The position numbers and the translations under genes were made by a program. Below are positions 26,130-37,423 of a DNA stretch of 64,000 bases, piece after piece. This DNA is from Lycorma delicatula (Eukaryota; Arthropoda; Insecta; Hemiptera; Fulgoridae): assembly GCF_047948215.1 (NCBI RefSeq), contig NC_134461.1, positions 127,730,512 through 127,794,511 on the forward strand, given 5' to 3'. Position 1 is the first letter of the stretch; every line of letters starts with the position of its first letter. The notes beneath the pieces are model-generated. The model was not told the DNA's origin, did no database searches, and saw only the letters and a list, made by a program, of their open reading frames with translations.

Positions 26130-27162
26130 TGAACCAAATCTAAACAACCTTAAGAAAACCTACAGGACTCCTAAATTTAGACACCAGCACCTCAATAACA
26201 ACACCACAGGAAAACATCAATCCTCCCACAATAAAAGACATCTACCAAGCACTGGGATGAGATGAATAATTACAAAGTGGCAGGAGAAAATCAGACCTTT
26301 GTAGAGATCTGGAAACATGCAGGAAGACCAGCAAAATTTGGCCTTCATCAACAGCTTGTCAACATATGGATAAAAGAACTACCAGAACACTGGACTACAG
26401 CCCTCATCTACATGCTACAGAAAAAGCAGGCACTAATACAGACACGAATAACTACAGGGGATCTCAAACCACACAACATAAAAAATTATTTCAAGAATCA
26501 CCCGCAATGGGATCGGTTTACAACTCGAAAAGAACTGGAATGCCAGGGAGGTTTCAGACCTTGGAGGAGCTGTCCAGACCAGACCATGAGTCTTAAGCTA
26601 ATAATGGATTACAACAGAAAAAGAAGCAGAGGCATGGTGATAACATTTGTAGACTTCAAGAAAGTATATTATGACTACATCCACAGAGAATTCCTACTAA
26701 AAATTTTACGACACCTTGGATTACATCCCAAATTAATATAAACATGATAAAACTGACCCTCACAATTACAAGGTCAAAAGTGAAATTCAGAGGCAAACTC
26801 TTGAAACCATAGGAGATCAAAACAGCTGTGCCAAAGGGATGGACTCTCACCGTTACTATTCAACTGCACTCTGGAAATTGTAATGAAGGAATAGCTCAAG
26901 TAATGCCAGCCAAAAATAAAAATGGGCAAAAAATTAAAACAGTCTTTGTTTCACCAACAACTTGGTACTACCAGCAAACGACATTGACTTAGATAAAAAC
27001 CCATATATTAGAACCTCAAAACATTGCTAATAAAACTGCCCTTAAAAAGGCAGAAATTGTGCCCCAAAAACCAACACAATTAAAAGAATTAAACAAACGG
27101 TAATTAATTCAAAATAGTAGCCCAATTTAAATACCTCAGAAAAATAATATAACAAACAACCT
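26130..27162 (+). pseudogene. LINE reverse-transcriptase relic, copy 2, 5' part
   Basis: Lies in RpS23 intron 2 on the strand opposite the host gene. A longer frame from 26262 reads 'VAGENQTFVEIWKHAGR', 'WIKELPEHWTTALIYMLQKK', then, after a frame change, 'GGFRPWRSCPDQTMSLKLIM' and 'MVITFVDFKKVYYDYIHREF', where the palm Asp lies in 'FVDF'. It continues with 'RDGLSPLLFNCTLEIVM'. Several stops follow. Same family as 2780-3735. Confidence 0.8.
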
Positions 27163-27479
27163 CTCTTTTTCCTGTTTAGCCTCCGGTAACTACCGTTTAG
27201 ATAATTCTTCAGAGGATGAATGAGGATGATATGTATGAGTGTAAATGACACTTGTCATTCTCAGTGTAAATGACACTTGTACATTCTCAGTTCGACCATT
27301 CCTGAAATGTGTAGTTAACTGAAACCCAACCACCAAAGAACACCGGTATCCACAATCTAGTATTCAAATTCGTGTAAAAATAACTGGCTTTACTAAGATT
27401 TGAACGCTGTAACTCTCGACTTTCCAAATCAGCTGATTTGGGAAGACGCGTTAACCACTAGACCAACCCGATGGGTTAC
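27163..27479 (-). mobile_element. tRNA-derived SINE, copy 2, inserted in the LINE relic
   Basis: The target duplication AACAAACAACCT is exact at 27151-27162 and 27480-27491. Head near 27476 and tail near 27166. A short internal duplication around GTAAATGACACTTGT (27240-27285) distinguishes this copy. Confidence 0.88.
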
Positions 27480-27830
27480 AACAAACAACCTAAATGTAAA
27501 AACCTTAACCCAACAAGAATTAGCAAAAGCACAAAAAAATTAACCTGGTACACTACAGTAAAAAAGTCTATCCTTAAACGCAAAAATAAGACACTACAAC
27601 ACAGTTATAAAAGAGAAGCCACATAGGCAGAAGGTACAGTACAATTTAGACTCGAGAACACCAAGACAGCATCCAGATGGAACAGATGGAGAAATAAGAG
27701 GGGATCTCTCTGAAGGAAATTGGCCTTACACCAGAAGACACCACAGAGAAGATAAAATTAAATGAAAAAAATCAAGGAACTAAGAACATAAAATTTCCAA
27801 TACCAACAAGAGCACGGAAATATTTTAAAT
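27480..27830 (+). pseudogene. LINE relic, copy 2, 3' part after the SINE
   Basis: Broken frames continue the pattern that precedes the SINE: 'KYLRKII' before it; 'KINLVHYSKKVYP' and 'LRHYNTVIK..A'-like remnants after it. These resemble the post-palm region of LINE polymerases. Confidence 0.6.
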
Positions 27831-27868
27831 ATATATTTAATATAATATATTTAAATATTAGTTATAAT

Positions 27869-27956
27869 GAACGCTCAGAATTAAAAAGCTCATATATAAC
27901 TCCAAGTCTTCAAGATAAAATATTCAGCAACTATGAAACTGTTCATCACAGCATTT
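27869..27956 (-). ncRNA. Box C/D snoRNA copy B (first guide kept, second changed)
   Basis: Box C GTGATGA (27949-27943), D' CTGA (27927-27924), box D CTGA (27878-27875). The terminal stem AATGC/GCGTT is kept through a G-U pair. The 18S guide above box D is intact over GAGCTTTTTAA. The segment above D' reads CAGTTTCATAGTTG and no longer matches 18S near G683. Confidence 0.75.
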
Positions 27957-28219
27957 AATTTTTAACAAATGAATAAATTTTTGATTCTTTTAAATATCTA
28001 CAGCCATTCAAATATAAGTAACATTTTTAGACCAAAATTAATATCGATCTTACACATGTGTTAAATTGACTTAACACAACCCTCAAAAAAAAAAATCATA
28101 AATCAGAGGCTCTACGCAAAAAGAGATGTTTAGGGGTCAGGCATGCATAACATTATTTTACAGCCAATTATAATAAAGATATAGTTGTGGTTAACACTAC
28201 ATTTGTCATTTTTTCACTA

Positions 28220-28800
28220 ACAGTGTAGATCAGCTTTTCTCGACCTAGGGGTCATGAAATTAGCCTACACCTTTACACATAAACAATAATGAAATCATTT
28301 TGAGAGAAAAAATAATTTATTATAAACATTTATAAGTACCCATGTAAAGAAAATATTTGTTTGCCATTTAAATGTTTCTCCATACGTGGATCTATAAGTG
28401 TTCTTTCTACATGGATATGTTAGAAACACATGAAAATAATTGTTTTCAAGTGATAAAAGACAATTCCTATACTTGGTTTTACCACAACCGAAGATGAAAA
28501 ACCCTTTCACACAGGTAAGATGTGGAAAAGAGTAATAATTTCAATGCTTCCGCAACTAAATTTCCATAATCACTTTGATGAGCAAGCCAAAATGTATCTA
28601 AATCTTCAGATGCGATTTGTAGTTGTTAACATTTTATCGACAGACATCTTGATAAGCTGATCATGAATCTCAATTGGTAAATTAGCAGCTGCTGCAACGT
28701 TTTCAATAAATGGACTCAGTACCCATCATTATCTTCCAGCAAATACGCCACTAACTAAATTTTTAGTTCACACAAATTCATCTTCATGCTATCCAAACTG
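28220..28800 (-). pseudogene. hAT transposase C-terminal relic
   Basis: On the minus strand, broken frames read 'GNLVAEALKLLLFSTSYLCE' followed by a 'KYRNCLL' / 'SKYRNRL'-like stretch. This resembles the dimerisation-domain end of hAT (ZBED/FAM200-like) proteins ('ST..CE..FS....IKSK.RNRL'). Many stops; inactive. Confidence 0.45.
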
Positions 28801-29760
28801 GTGAATAACAGCCATCATTAAATTTTTCTCAGTATAATCAGAAGCCTCAAATAGGTTGGTCACATCTTTTATGAATAAGCAACCAATAAGGTTGCTTATT
28901 CTTTTGGAATAAGCAACCTTAACCTCATTTAAAATCTTGCAGTGATAAGCAGCATTTATTGTGCGATGCTCATGCAAGAGATCAATGTGCAAAACACCTC
29001 CTGGTCAAAATAAACAATTGCAAGGACCTTGCCAGCTGACAGCTACCTTGGCTTTCACAGGGACTGCCTCCGCCACTCCATGCTGGCTCACTTTGATTCG
29101 GACATGTAATGATGGACCCAAATTTCATCACAATTGACATTCGATTCAAAAAATGCATTCCCTTGTTCTGCAAACCATGCTGAAAGCTCCTGACAGACCT
29201 GCAAACATCTTAATTTATGTTTTGCTGCCAAAAGACAAGGAACCCACCTGGCACACAATTTGCAGAACCCTAGGTCTTTTGTCATGATTGTTTGACAGCT
29301 TCCATAACTTATTCCAACCTTGATGCAATTTAGAAAGACTCAGATGTCGATAACCTTCAATAAGATCATGAATTGTGCAAATGTTCTTCAAAATGCTGAT
29401 CCAAGGATGGCAATCATGTTCTTCATTTTCAACTCGTTGACGTCCTTTCTTGAACTCCTTATGTCAGGTAAAAAGGCGACCTCTTGACAGTATGTTTATT
29501 CCCTGAACTGTGTAGTCAATTTTTGCAGTATTTCCATTGCTTTTATGGCTTCGTGGGCGACAAATTTAATGATAATGCGTTGCACAGTGGAAGGATGCAA
29601 CTGTCCTTGCATGACACTGTGAGCACTACTGCAAAACTGGTCTGAAATGGACACCGCCTTGTCTCCCTACTCCTTGCATTCCCACCAATGCACTCTAGAA
29701 GCAGCCGCCTGCTCTCTTCAAACTTATGTGCTCAGAATGAAAAGTCTCGTTTATATCTGA
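28801..29760 (-). pseudogene. Decayed mariner transposase (C) in RpS23 intron 2
   Basis: On the minus strand: 'DLGFCKLCARWVPCLLAAKH', then 'CQELSAWFAEQGNAFFESNV', then 'CDEIWVHHYMSESK' (first catalytic Asp region), then 'AGKVLAIVYFDQEVF' and 'DLLHEHRTINAAYHCKIL'. The order is that of SETMAR-like mariners. Multiple stops; ends not identified. The copy includes a local 12-bp hairpin near 28880-28920. Confidence 0.75.
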
Positions 29761-30357
29761 TCCACCTTCGGATATATATTTTTACTAATATTAATATTAA
29801 CCGATAAAAATATTCTTGAGAACGCCAAAATATTTATATTATATTAGAAAAAAGGCTCGAACACACGGATAAAAACAAAGTTAACACACTAAGTGCTGCT
29901 AAAACCATTATATAATGATGTTGACATCAAACTACAACTGCATAGTTAAATAATATTTTTCTACACTGTAGTGGAGGTACAGCAGAGCACTATGTGCATA
30001 ATATATATACATACACAATATTTAATGTTTCAATTTATTACTACATACTAACAGTAGGGGAAAAAGATCACAACAATATCAAATTTAAATTAGAAATTAA
30101 ATTAATATATTATGAATTTATAACAAAGCTAACAGTTTCATTTAATATTTCTAACAGGTAACAGTTAGATATTATGACACGATAAAAAGCTTTAATAATT
30201 AATAATTTAAAACTTGGTTGGTCAATTTAAAATACTTCAAAATCTGAAACAATCAGGTTCTGGATTTAAAAACTTTAGCCCAATGTAGATTTTCACAAAA
30301 ATTAAAACTCAATTGCATATAACAGTTTTAATTACAAAGTAATATATAAAAGAATTA

Positions 30358-30444
30358 TGAATGCTCAGAATTAAAAAGCTCGTATTATTATATTAAGGAT
30401 CTTCACATTTTTCAGCGTTGGATCTGTTATCATCATAGCATTCA
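30358..30444 (-). ncRNA. Box C/D snoRNA copy C (both guides intact)
   Basis: The best preserved copy. Terminal stem TGAATGC/GCATTCA (7 bp), box C ATGATGA (30436-30430), guide AACAGATCCAACG, D' CTGA (30415-30412), guide TACGAGCTTTTTAATT, box D CTGA (30368-30365). The box D guide matches TTAAAAAGCTCGTA of 18S over 14 nt plus two G-U pairs. It is spaced for excision from RpS23 intron 2, about 730 nt from the upstream exon. Confidence 0.9.
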
Positions 30445-30629
30445 AAAATAAATAAATTGTAAAAGTCTTTCTTAAACATGTTTTAGAAACTTCAACCTGA
30501 TATGGATAGCTATCTTATCAACATAGTATTGTTTGATTGAATACATTTTTTTTTGGAAAGAAAGGCTTACTCATTACATTTAGTTTAAGGAGCACTGGTA
30601 TGTATTTAAATTTTAAATATAATAAACAA

Positions 30630-30712
30630 AGAATGCTCAGAATTAAAAAGCTCGTATGTTTTCAAATCCTCATATCTTGATCAGCATTCAATCTTAATCA
30701 TCACAGCATTCT
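30630..30712 (-). ncRNA. Box C/D snoRNA copy D (first guide kept, second changed)
   Basis: Terminal stem AGAATGC/GCATTCT, box C GTGATGA (30704-30698), D' CTGA (30684-30681), box D CTGA (30640-30637). The first guide is intact (CATACGAGCTTTTTAATT). The second guide region reads AAGATTGAATG, which differs from the CAGATCCAACG of copies A and C at several positions and is unlikely to pair with the same site. Confidence 0.8.
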
Positions 30713-31170
30713 ATTGAATGATCTACCAACTAAAGCTTACTGCAAAGCTACTATAATAAAATTTTCAAAATTAAATTAAAATTAAAAAAATTATCTTAAT
30801 AATTTTCATAGAATTTTATTATCTAACTATAATATCTCATGAGCTTACCTAATAAAAACAGGTGTAATAATTTTTCAGGGTTAAGACAATTCCTTTAAAG
30901 GGAAATTTGAATCCTCCGGTTAATATCCACAAGCAAATGAAATAATTAACATATGCAAAAAAAAAAGTAAAAAATTAACAAACAATTCCATTTTCTGTTT
31001 CTATTATATTACAAAAAATAAAATAAACTGAATTTATTAAATCAATTACTATTTACATTTATTAGAATTAAATTTAAAACTTCTGACTCCTATTTATATT
31101 GCCATTAAGTACTTAATACCTACAAAAAAAAAAAAAAAGGCATGGACATAAAAAAAATAAAACTACTCAC

Positions 31171-31330
31171 ACTTTTTCTAAAACGATTCCTTTAGCATGT
31201 GATGCACCACCAAAAGGGTTAGCTTTCCAACGTGTACCCAAGTGAGCCTTCTTGTAATCTTTGTCAGCCCATCGTTGGTCACGACGATGATTGACGTGCT
31301 TACGAGCTGTACGCAAACCACGAGGTTTTC
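31171..31330 (-). CDS. RpS23: Ribosomal protein S23, exon 2
   Basis: Encodes residues from the split Gly-2 codon to the split Val-55 codon: '[20 protein letters not shown]', '[20 protein letters not shown]' and '[10 protein letters not shown]'. The Arg/Lys-rich N-terminus is the rRNA-binding extension of eukaryotic uS12. Acceptor TTTACAG before GAAAACC; donor GT|GTGAGT at 31170. Confidence 0.97.
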
Positions 31331-31741
31331 CTGTAAACAAATTAAGTTAGAAAACTAAATGGGCAAAAATTAAGAAAATTATGTCACTAGATTTTTGGGC
31401 ATAATGAGAAAACATAACATACATTAATGCCCAATCACCAGACTAATATTTTCCTGAATCGCCAATAATTTTCATATAAACAATGTTATAACACTATTTA
31501 TAAAATATAATACAAGGTATGTTTAACCTTTTCAGATCATGTAGCCATTAAACTGGCTATATACGGTGTCAGTTTTAAAACGCTGTTACAAAATCATTTT
31601 ATACGGGATCTAAGTCGGGTAATTTTTTTTTATATTCACAAAGGAATCAGTTTTATTACACAATTTGAACAACGTTTATACAATGTAAAATGTTTTATTT
31701 AGACTAGAAAAAATATGACAATTTTTTTCTCAGAAATGTGC

Positions 31742-31757
31742 GTGTGTGTGTGTGTGT
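31742..31757. repeat. (GT)n microsatellite
   Basis: Eight GT units. Confidence 0.9.
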
Positions 31758-32879
31758 AACTTTTGTATTATAACTGCTATGAAGGTTACAGATTTATTTA
31801 TTATTTTCAATAATAGCTTATCTTACTAGCAACATATCGATGTATTGAAACGCATAATAAATTTATGATATACGGCACGCAAAAAAAAGGAATTTGTGGT
31901 CATAAATACGTCACTTTTACTTGAGGCCTACAAATATCTTTTCTGACAAATGATATCGGTAAACATGTAACACATATAGATTCATAATGAATAAGAGTAT
32001 ACAGTAAAAATGGTTTTTTGTCAATCTGAATAGCCTTTTGAGTGAGTGGTGGGAATTTTTATAAAACGTAGTTTTCTGAATTTACTTTCACTTATACTAA
32101 CATATGTTACTAATCTGTGATTTATGACACGGGTTTTTTATCATATTTTGCCCAATTTTCAACCAATTTGCTTGAAAGTATTATTTTTAAAATCAGCAAA
32201 CTGTTTCATAAACACTAAGCAAAAAAAAAATTTTCGCTAATAAAAAACGCGGTAGAAATGCGCAAAAAAATTCTGCAATTAAATTATCATAATTTTTGTA
32301 CAGTTTCAATTTTTTTGTCGTTACAGGCATAAAAAATATCCAATCATAACGGTTTTTTTGTCAAAATCTGTTAAATCTCTTTAATATACTGTAATTTTTT
32401 GAAATTTTTTTCACAAGAGGGTAGCATAAGACTATGAAGGGAGGCAATCAGATACCAACATATTTTCACGGAGCGCTAATCAACCGCGGATCATTGTGAT
32501 GGTAAAAGGTTAAATAAAAAGGATGAAAGACAAATTCAATATCTTGTTAACATGTTTGATGCGGATGATGCACTTATATGATGGTGATGATAAATGCACT
32601 GTAATGACTCGCTTGCGAGTCATAGACTTGAAAAAAGATGCATTTTCTCCACGCATATTATTTCATTCCACATCAGTCTGCTAAATGAATCCAATATTTA
32701 ATAATTATAACTAAAGCATGTTCTATTTTATGATTTGTCATTTTTCTTGTTTATATTTAATGTATTAGTGATATGGATGGCCTACATAATTGCAATCCTA
32801 GACTTCAGATGATTATTGTCATCTGTCATCAACTGAAATAAAAAGACTGAACCAAATAGCCTAAGATTGAAATTTGGAG

Positions 32880-33615
32880 TATGGTAGGGGTACTTTATCT
32901 ACTAGTAAGTGAAGGACATATGGAAAAGGTAGCCTTGCACCTTTTGGAATAAAGACTTGAAGGTCGCCCTGTTTACATGGATAACTTTTATAATAGTGTA
33001 ATTAACCAACTTCTCAATAATAAAACCTACGCAACTGGAACCCTCCATGTAAACAGAAAAAAAAATTCTAAAGAAATAATAGGAAAAACTACAGAAAGAA
33101 ATTTTTGCCAAAGTACAGCAAAGATGTAACGGTTAGAAAGTGGAGACAAATGAAATATTTATCTTTCAAGCCAATATGAAATTTAACGGATACAACTGTA
33201 AACAAGAGGTGAAGAAAAGGAAAAGTTGTGTCTGGCAATAACAGACAAGATCAACTGATAAGTTATTATACTTATGAAAGAAAAATATTAAGGTGGTATA
33301 AAAGATTTTCATAAACATCCTTCAAATTTGTGTCCTGAATTCATTTCTCTCAAAAGAAATATGAAGCCGATTCTAAAATTACTTTTTTGGGTTCAGACTC
33401 TCAATCATACAGATTTTCGGCACCTATTGATGAAAGGAGAACATAATTACTAAAACAACCATAACGTTTGCCGACAAAGTAACCGACTGGTCGTACCAAT
33501 AAAACGCTTGGGAAACTATGCATCACGTTATCGAAACTGAAGGTGCAGACATCATTTATCAATGCGAGGGTTGTCCAGATAAACCAGCATTATGTGTTTT
33601 AAATGATCATTAATA
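32880..33615 (+). pseudogene. piggyBac-like transposase relic in RpS23 intron 1
   Basis: Broken frames read 'EGRPVYMDNFYNSVINQLL', then 'NKTYATGTLHVNRKKNSKE', 'FRFSAPIDERRT'-like, and finally 'YQCEGCPDKPALCVLND'. The 'YMDNFYNS' block carries a catalytic Asp of piggyBac proteins. The last block is the Cys-rich C-terminal end. Multiple stops and frame changes; terminal repeats not found. Confidence 0.7.
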
Positions 33616-34171
33616 ATATAACAACAAAAAAGAAACAGTGTAAATATAAAAAAAAAAACAATTATGTAGGGTCTTAATAGTTCAGCGATTCATGAAATAA
33701 ATAGTTTGGTGTAAAATTTAGGTAATTATCATTTTTTACATTCTTATTACCTAAATCTAGTCAGACTGCTTATTATTAATAAATTAAAATGTATACGCGC
33801 TTGTGCACGTCCGTAATCATACAAAATACAGATACCATGTGCTGACGACTTACAACTGCATCATGCGCTTTTTTTATCGTGGTAGGAGTGATTTAAAAAT
33901 GTTAAAAAATTTATCCTATTTTCATTACTGTATTTTATAATCAAATAAAAAAAATCAATCAGCACTGATTGAATAACCAGGTACGATCGCCAGAAGCTAA
34001 CGTGTTACGTACGTTACAGCCAGCCTTTCGACAAGCCGAAACATTTTTCAGAACTCCACCACAAAACATAACACAAATATAATAAATGCATAAAGTAATA
34101 AAATATCAACTGAAAGAAATAATTTTATAACCAAAATATTAGATCTTAAAACCGTAAAAAAACCATCTTAC

Positions 34172-34175
34172 CCAT
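34172..34175 (-). CDS. RpS23: Ribosomal protein S23, exon 1 (start codon)
   Basis: Only ATG G is coding before the donor GTAAGA, so nearly the whole protein is in exons 2-4. Splitting right after the start codon is common in ribosomal protein genes. The four exons total 4+160+185+83 = 432 nt, exactly 143 codons plus stop. S23 is a protein of the small ribosomal subunit at the decoding centre. Confidence 0.9.
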
Positions 34176-34240
34176 CTTTCCGACACGTGCAACGAAACTA
34201 CCTAAAGGAAATGGCCGTTCGTAGAGACACCTTACCGGTA
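34176..34240 (-). promoter_or_regulatory. RpS23 5' UTR with a candidate TOP-like start
   Basis: Upstream of the ATG the minus strand reads TTTCCTTTAGGTAG about 26-35 nt before the start. A pyrimidine-rich run such as CCTTT is the expected cap-site sequence of ribosomal protein mRNAs. The exact start site cannot be fixed from sequence alone. Confidence 0.3.
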
Positions 34241-34726
34241 ATATAACAACAAAAAATTTCCCTTTTCATTGTAGCTTATTTTATTATTTCGTTTTGTAAC
34301 AATTTAAATCAACTTTTTATTTTTTAAATATTATAAAAGCATGAGATAAAATTGAAACTAATAATCTTTTAATTCTTTTACTTAATTTCAATGAACGTAC
34401 TAGACAACTACAAATATAATAATAAAAAAGGGGATTACTAGTCTGTGGATTTTATTTAACGGTTAATAATGAAAGGTTTTTTAAATTTATTAACATATCT
34501 GACTTTGCATTATTTCCATGTCATGAAACAATCATAAAAAAACCATCGACCAAACTGATTACCTTACCCACCAAAACATTTTAATTAATATGATGTTTAA
34601 TTTAGAACGGGTTTAAGCGCACAGTAACCTATTGGATCAAAACAGTGCAGTAATATATTTAAAACGTGATATATTTTTTTTCCTAATATGTATTTCTAAT
34701 CTGTTCAACTAGTGAACAATGAGCAA

Positions 34727-34995
34727 CCCCCCCCCCCCCCTCAAATGCTCATGAGATGAGGATGATACATATGAACATGTAATCTTGTACAGACTCAAGC
34801 TGACCATTCCTGAGATGTGTGGTTAATTAAACCCCACATCTCCAAAGTACTTTGGTATCCACTGTCTAACATTCAAATCCATATAAAAGTAACTAACTTT
34901 TACCATGATTTAAATCTCAAAACATTGGACTTTGAAAATTAGCTGTTAAACAACTGATTTGCGACAACTTAATCACTACACCAGCCCACTGGGCA
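34727..34995 (-). mobile_element. Old, diverged tRNA-derived SINE
   Basis: It shares the body of the other copies (GAGGATGATACATATGAACA, then ACCATTCCTGAGATGTGTGG) and a weak tRNA-like head near 34960-34990. Many substitutions set it apart from the younger copies. It begins next to a run of 14 C (34727-34740). Confidence 0.7.
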
Positions 34996-35117
34996 GAAAA
35001 CATGTTACGGAGAACAAATATTAACAATAATTAAGGTAACAAATTCAGCTACTTTATACAGCGTTGTATTTCTGCAGTAAATTCAAGAAACCTATAATCT
35101 AACAAAAAACAATTCAA

Positions 35118-36265
35118 GTTTGAACTGTTAAAATTTTAAATTTATGAAGATTATAGCAAAGATCAAATTAGATCCTGTTCTGTTTTGCATTATTTTATTA
35201 AGAAATTAATTAAATAAGAAAAAAATTCACAATTTACATTTAAATAATGAAGGAGAAATCCATTTATAAACTTTTTTGTTGGTGTACACAATTTCAGTCA
35301 TATAACTTTGATAAAACATTTCTGTAAAATATGCATAGTAAAACACCATTTACGAGGATTAAACAGAACAAAAAAAATCGGAAGAACTCGAGTAAGTAAA
35401 TTTTTTATTCTGGATGTAGTGAGTAATTTATAATGATCATACAAAATGCATTACTTGTGTATATACAAAAAGGAACTGTCCAAGTATTCCCCTGGATGGA
35501 TTAAGGGAAACCATGCTAAAAGTCTTGGTCAGAACAGTATCCCAAAATACACAATTAATTATAAGATAAAAAATAGGTGGTTTAAGTCTATATTAATTAA
35601 AATATTAACACTTAAAATAATGTTCAAGTTAATACTTGTAAATATTAAAAATAATAAAAGATCAGGTGTTAAAAAAAAATATTTGAGCAGATATCTGTGT
35701 ATCCAAGAGAATCCAGATTATTCATTTTTTTAAATTAATATTATTTAAAAATTTATTCTCAGGGTAACATTGTTTCTATAAAAGAACATTTATTTATACT
35801 TTATATAAATTGGGGGACTTTTTTTACAACAGTTTGGTAATTTTTTAAGGCCCTTTTCAAAGCTAAAGTAATGTGTTGAATTACACGAAACAAGTTCTGA
35901 TGACTGGCTTCATACAGAAGGATACTATTTTTTTAAAGAATAAATGACTATCCATTTCAATGAAAATAAATATAGTTTCATAAAAACAGAATAATTTTTC
36001 CTACATATTGTCAATATGGTTCATACTTACAGGCACCAAACAATGATCTAACAGCCAATTTTTATACACTTTTTCTGATTTTTGAGGGAGATATATCTCA
36101 GATAGGATTATAAATATTCAATAAACAAGCTTAGCATTTTATTAAGTAGTTTGTGTATATGAATGACTACAATAAAATCTTTCTCAACAGTTTTTTCACA
36201 ATTAAATTTTACCTTTTTAACTACATATTATACTTTTAAAAGAAATTAAAAATATAAAAAGCAAT
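35118..36265. repeat. Tandem duplication, unit 1 (1148 bp)
   Basis: Unit 1 starts GTTTGAACTGTTAAAATTTT. The next unit starts at 36266 with exactly the same sequence, and unit lengths are identical. The open frames inside (95 and 92 codons) resemble nothing I know and are probably not genes. Confidence 0.95.
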
Positions 36266-37413
36266 GTTTGAACTGTTAAAATTTTAAATTTATGAAGATT
36301 ATAGCAAAGATCAAATTAGATCCTGTTCTGTTTTGCATTATTTTATTAAGAAATTAATTAAATAAGAAAAAAATTCACAATTTACATTTAAATAATGAAG
36401 GAGAAATCCATTTATAAACTTTTTTGTTGGTGTACACAATTTCAGTCATATAACTTTGATAAAACATTTCTGTAAAATATGCATAGTAAAACACCATTTA
36501 CGAGGATTAAACAGAACAAAAAAAATCGGAAGAACTCGAGTAAGTAAATTTTTTATTCTGGATGTAGTGAGTAATTTATAATGATCATACAAAATTCATT
36601 ACTTGTGTATATACAAAAAGGAACTGTCCAAGTATTCCCCTGGATGGATTAAGGGAAACCATGCTAAAAGTCTTGGTCAGAACAGTATCCCAAAATACAC
36701 AATTAATTATAAGATAAAAAATAGGTGGTTTAAGTCTATATTAATTAAAATATTAACACTTAAAATAATGTTCAAGTTAATACTTGTAAATATTAAAAAT
36801 AATAAAAGATCAGGTGTTAAAAAAAAATATTTGAGCAGATATCTGTGTATCCAAGAGAATCCAGATTATTCATTTTTTTAAATTAATATTATTTAAAAAT
36901 TTATTCTCAGGGTAACATTGTTTCTATAAAAGAACATTTATTTATACTTTATATAAATTGGGGGACTTTTTTTACAACAGTTTGGTAATTTTTTAAGGCC
37001 CTTTTCAAAGCTAAAGTAATGTGTTGAATTACACGAAACAAGTTCTGATGACTGGCTTCATACAGAAGGATACTATTTTTTTAAAGAATAAATGACTATC
37101 CATTTCAATGAAAATAAATATAGTTTCATAAAAACAGAATAATTTTTCCTACATATTGTCAATATGGTTCATACTTACAGGCACCAAACAATGATCTAAC
37201 AGCCAATTTTTATACACTTTTTCTGATTTTTGAGGGAGATATATCTCAGATAGGATTATAAATATTCAATAAACAAGCTTAGCATTTTATTAAGTAGTTT
37301 GTGTATATGAATGACTACAATAAAATCTTTCTCAACAGTTTTTTCACAATTAAATTTTACCTTTTTAACTACATATTATACTTTTAAAAGAAATTAAAAA
37401 TATAAAAAGCAAT
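36266..37413. repeat. Tandem duplication, unit 2 (1148 bp)
   Basis: Nearly identical to unit 1. The one difference I noticed is G at 35448 versus T at 36596. The start motif GTTTGAACTG recurs at 37414-37423, so a ten-base sequence is present at all three boundaries. Confidence 0.95.
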
Positions 37414-37423
37414 GTTTGAACTG

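Larger units (their letters stand above)
31331..34171 (-). other. RpS23 intron 1
   Basis: Donor ATGG|GTAAGA and acceptor TTTACAG. It holds a (GT)n tract at 31742-31757, a piggyBac relic at 32880-33615 (opposite strand), and otherwise AT-rich sequence. I found no snoRNA in it. Confidence 0.85.

Noticed and set aside
29727..29775. Sequence GTGCTCAGAATGAAAAGTCTCG similar to the snoRNA 3' end
   Set aside because: Several mismatches in the guide, no box C downstream, and it lies in a decayed mariner; coincidence is more likely than a fifth copy.
35446..36881. Two near-identical open frames of 95 and 92 codons
   Set aside because: They are copies of one frame in the tandem duplication, Lys/Ile/Asn-rich as expected from AT-rich DNA, and match no family.
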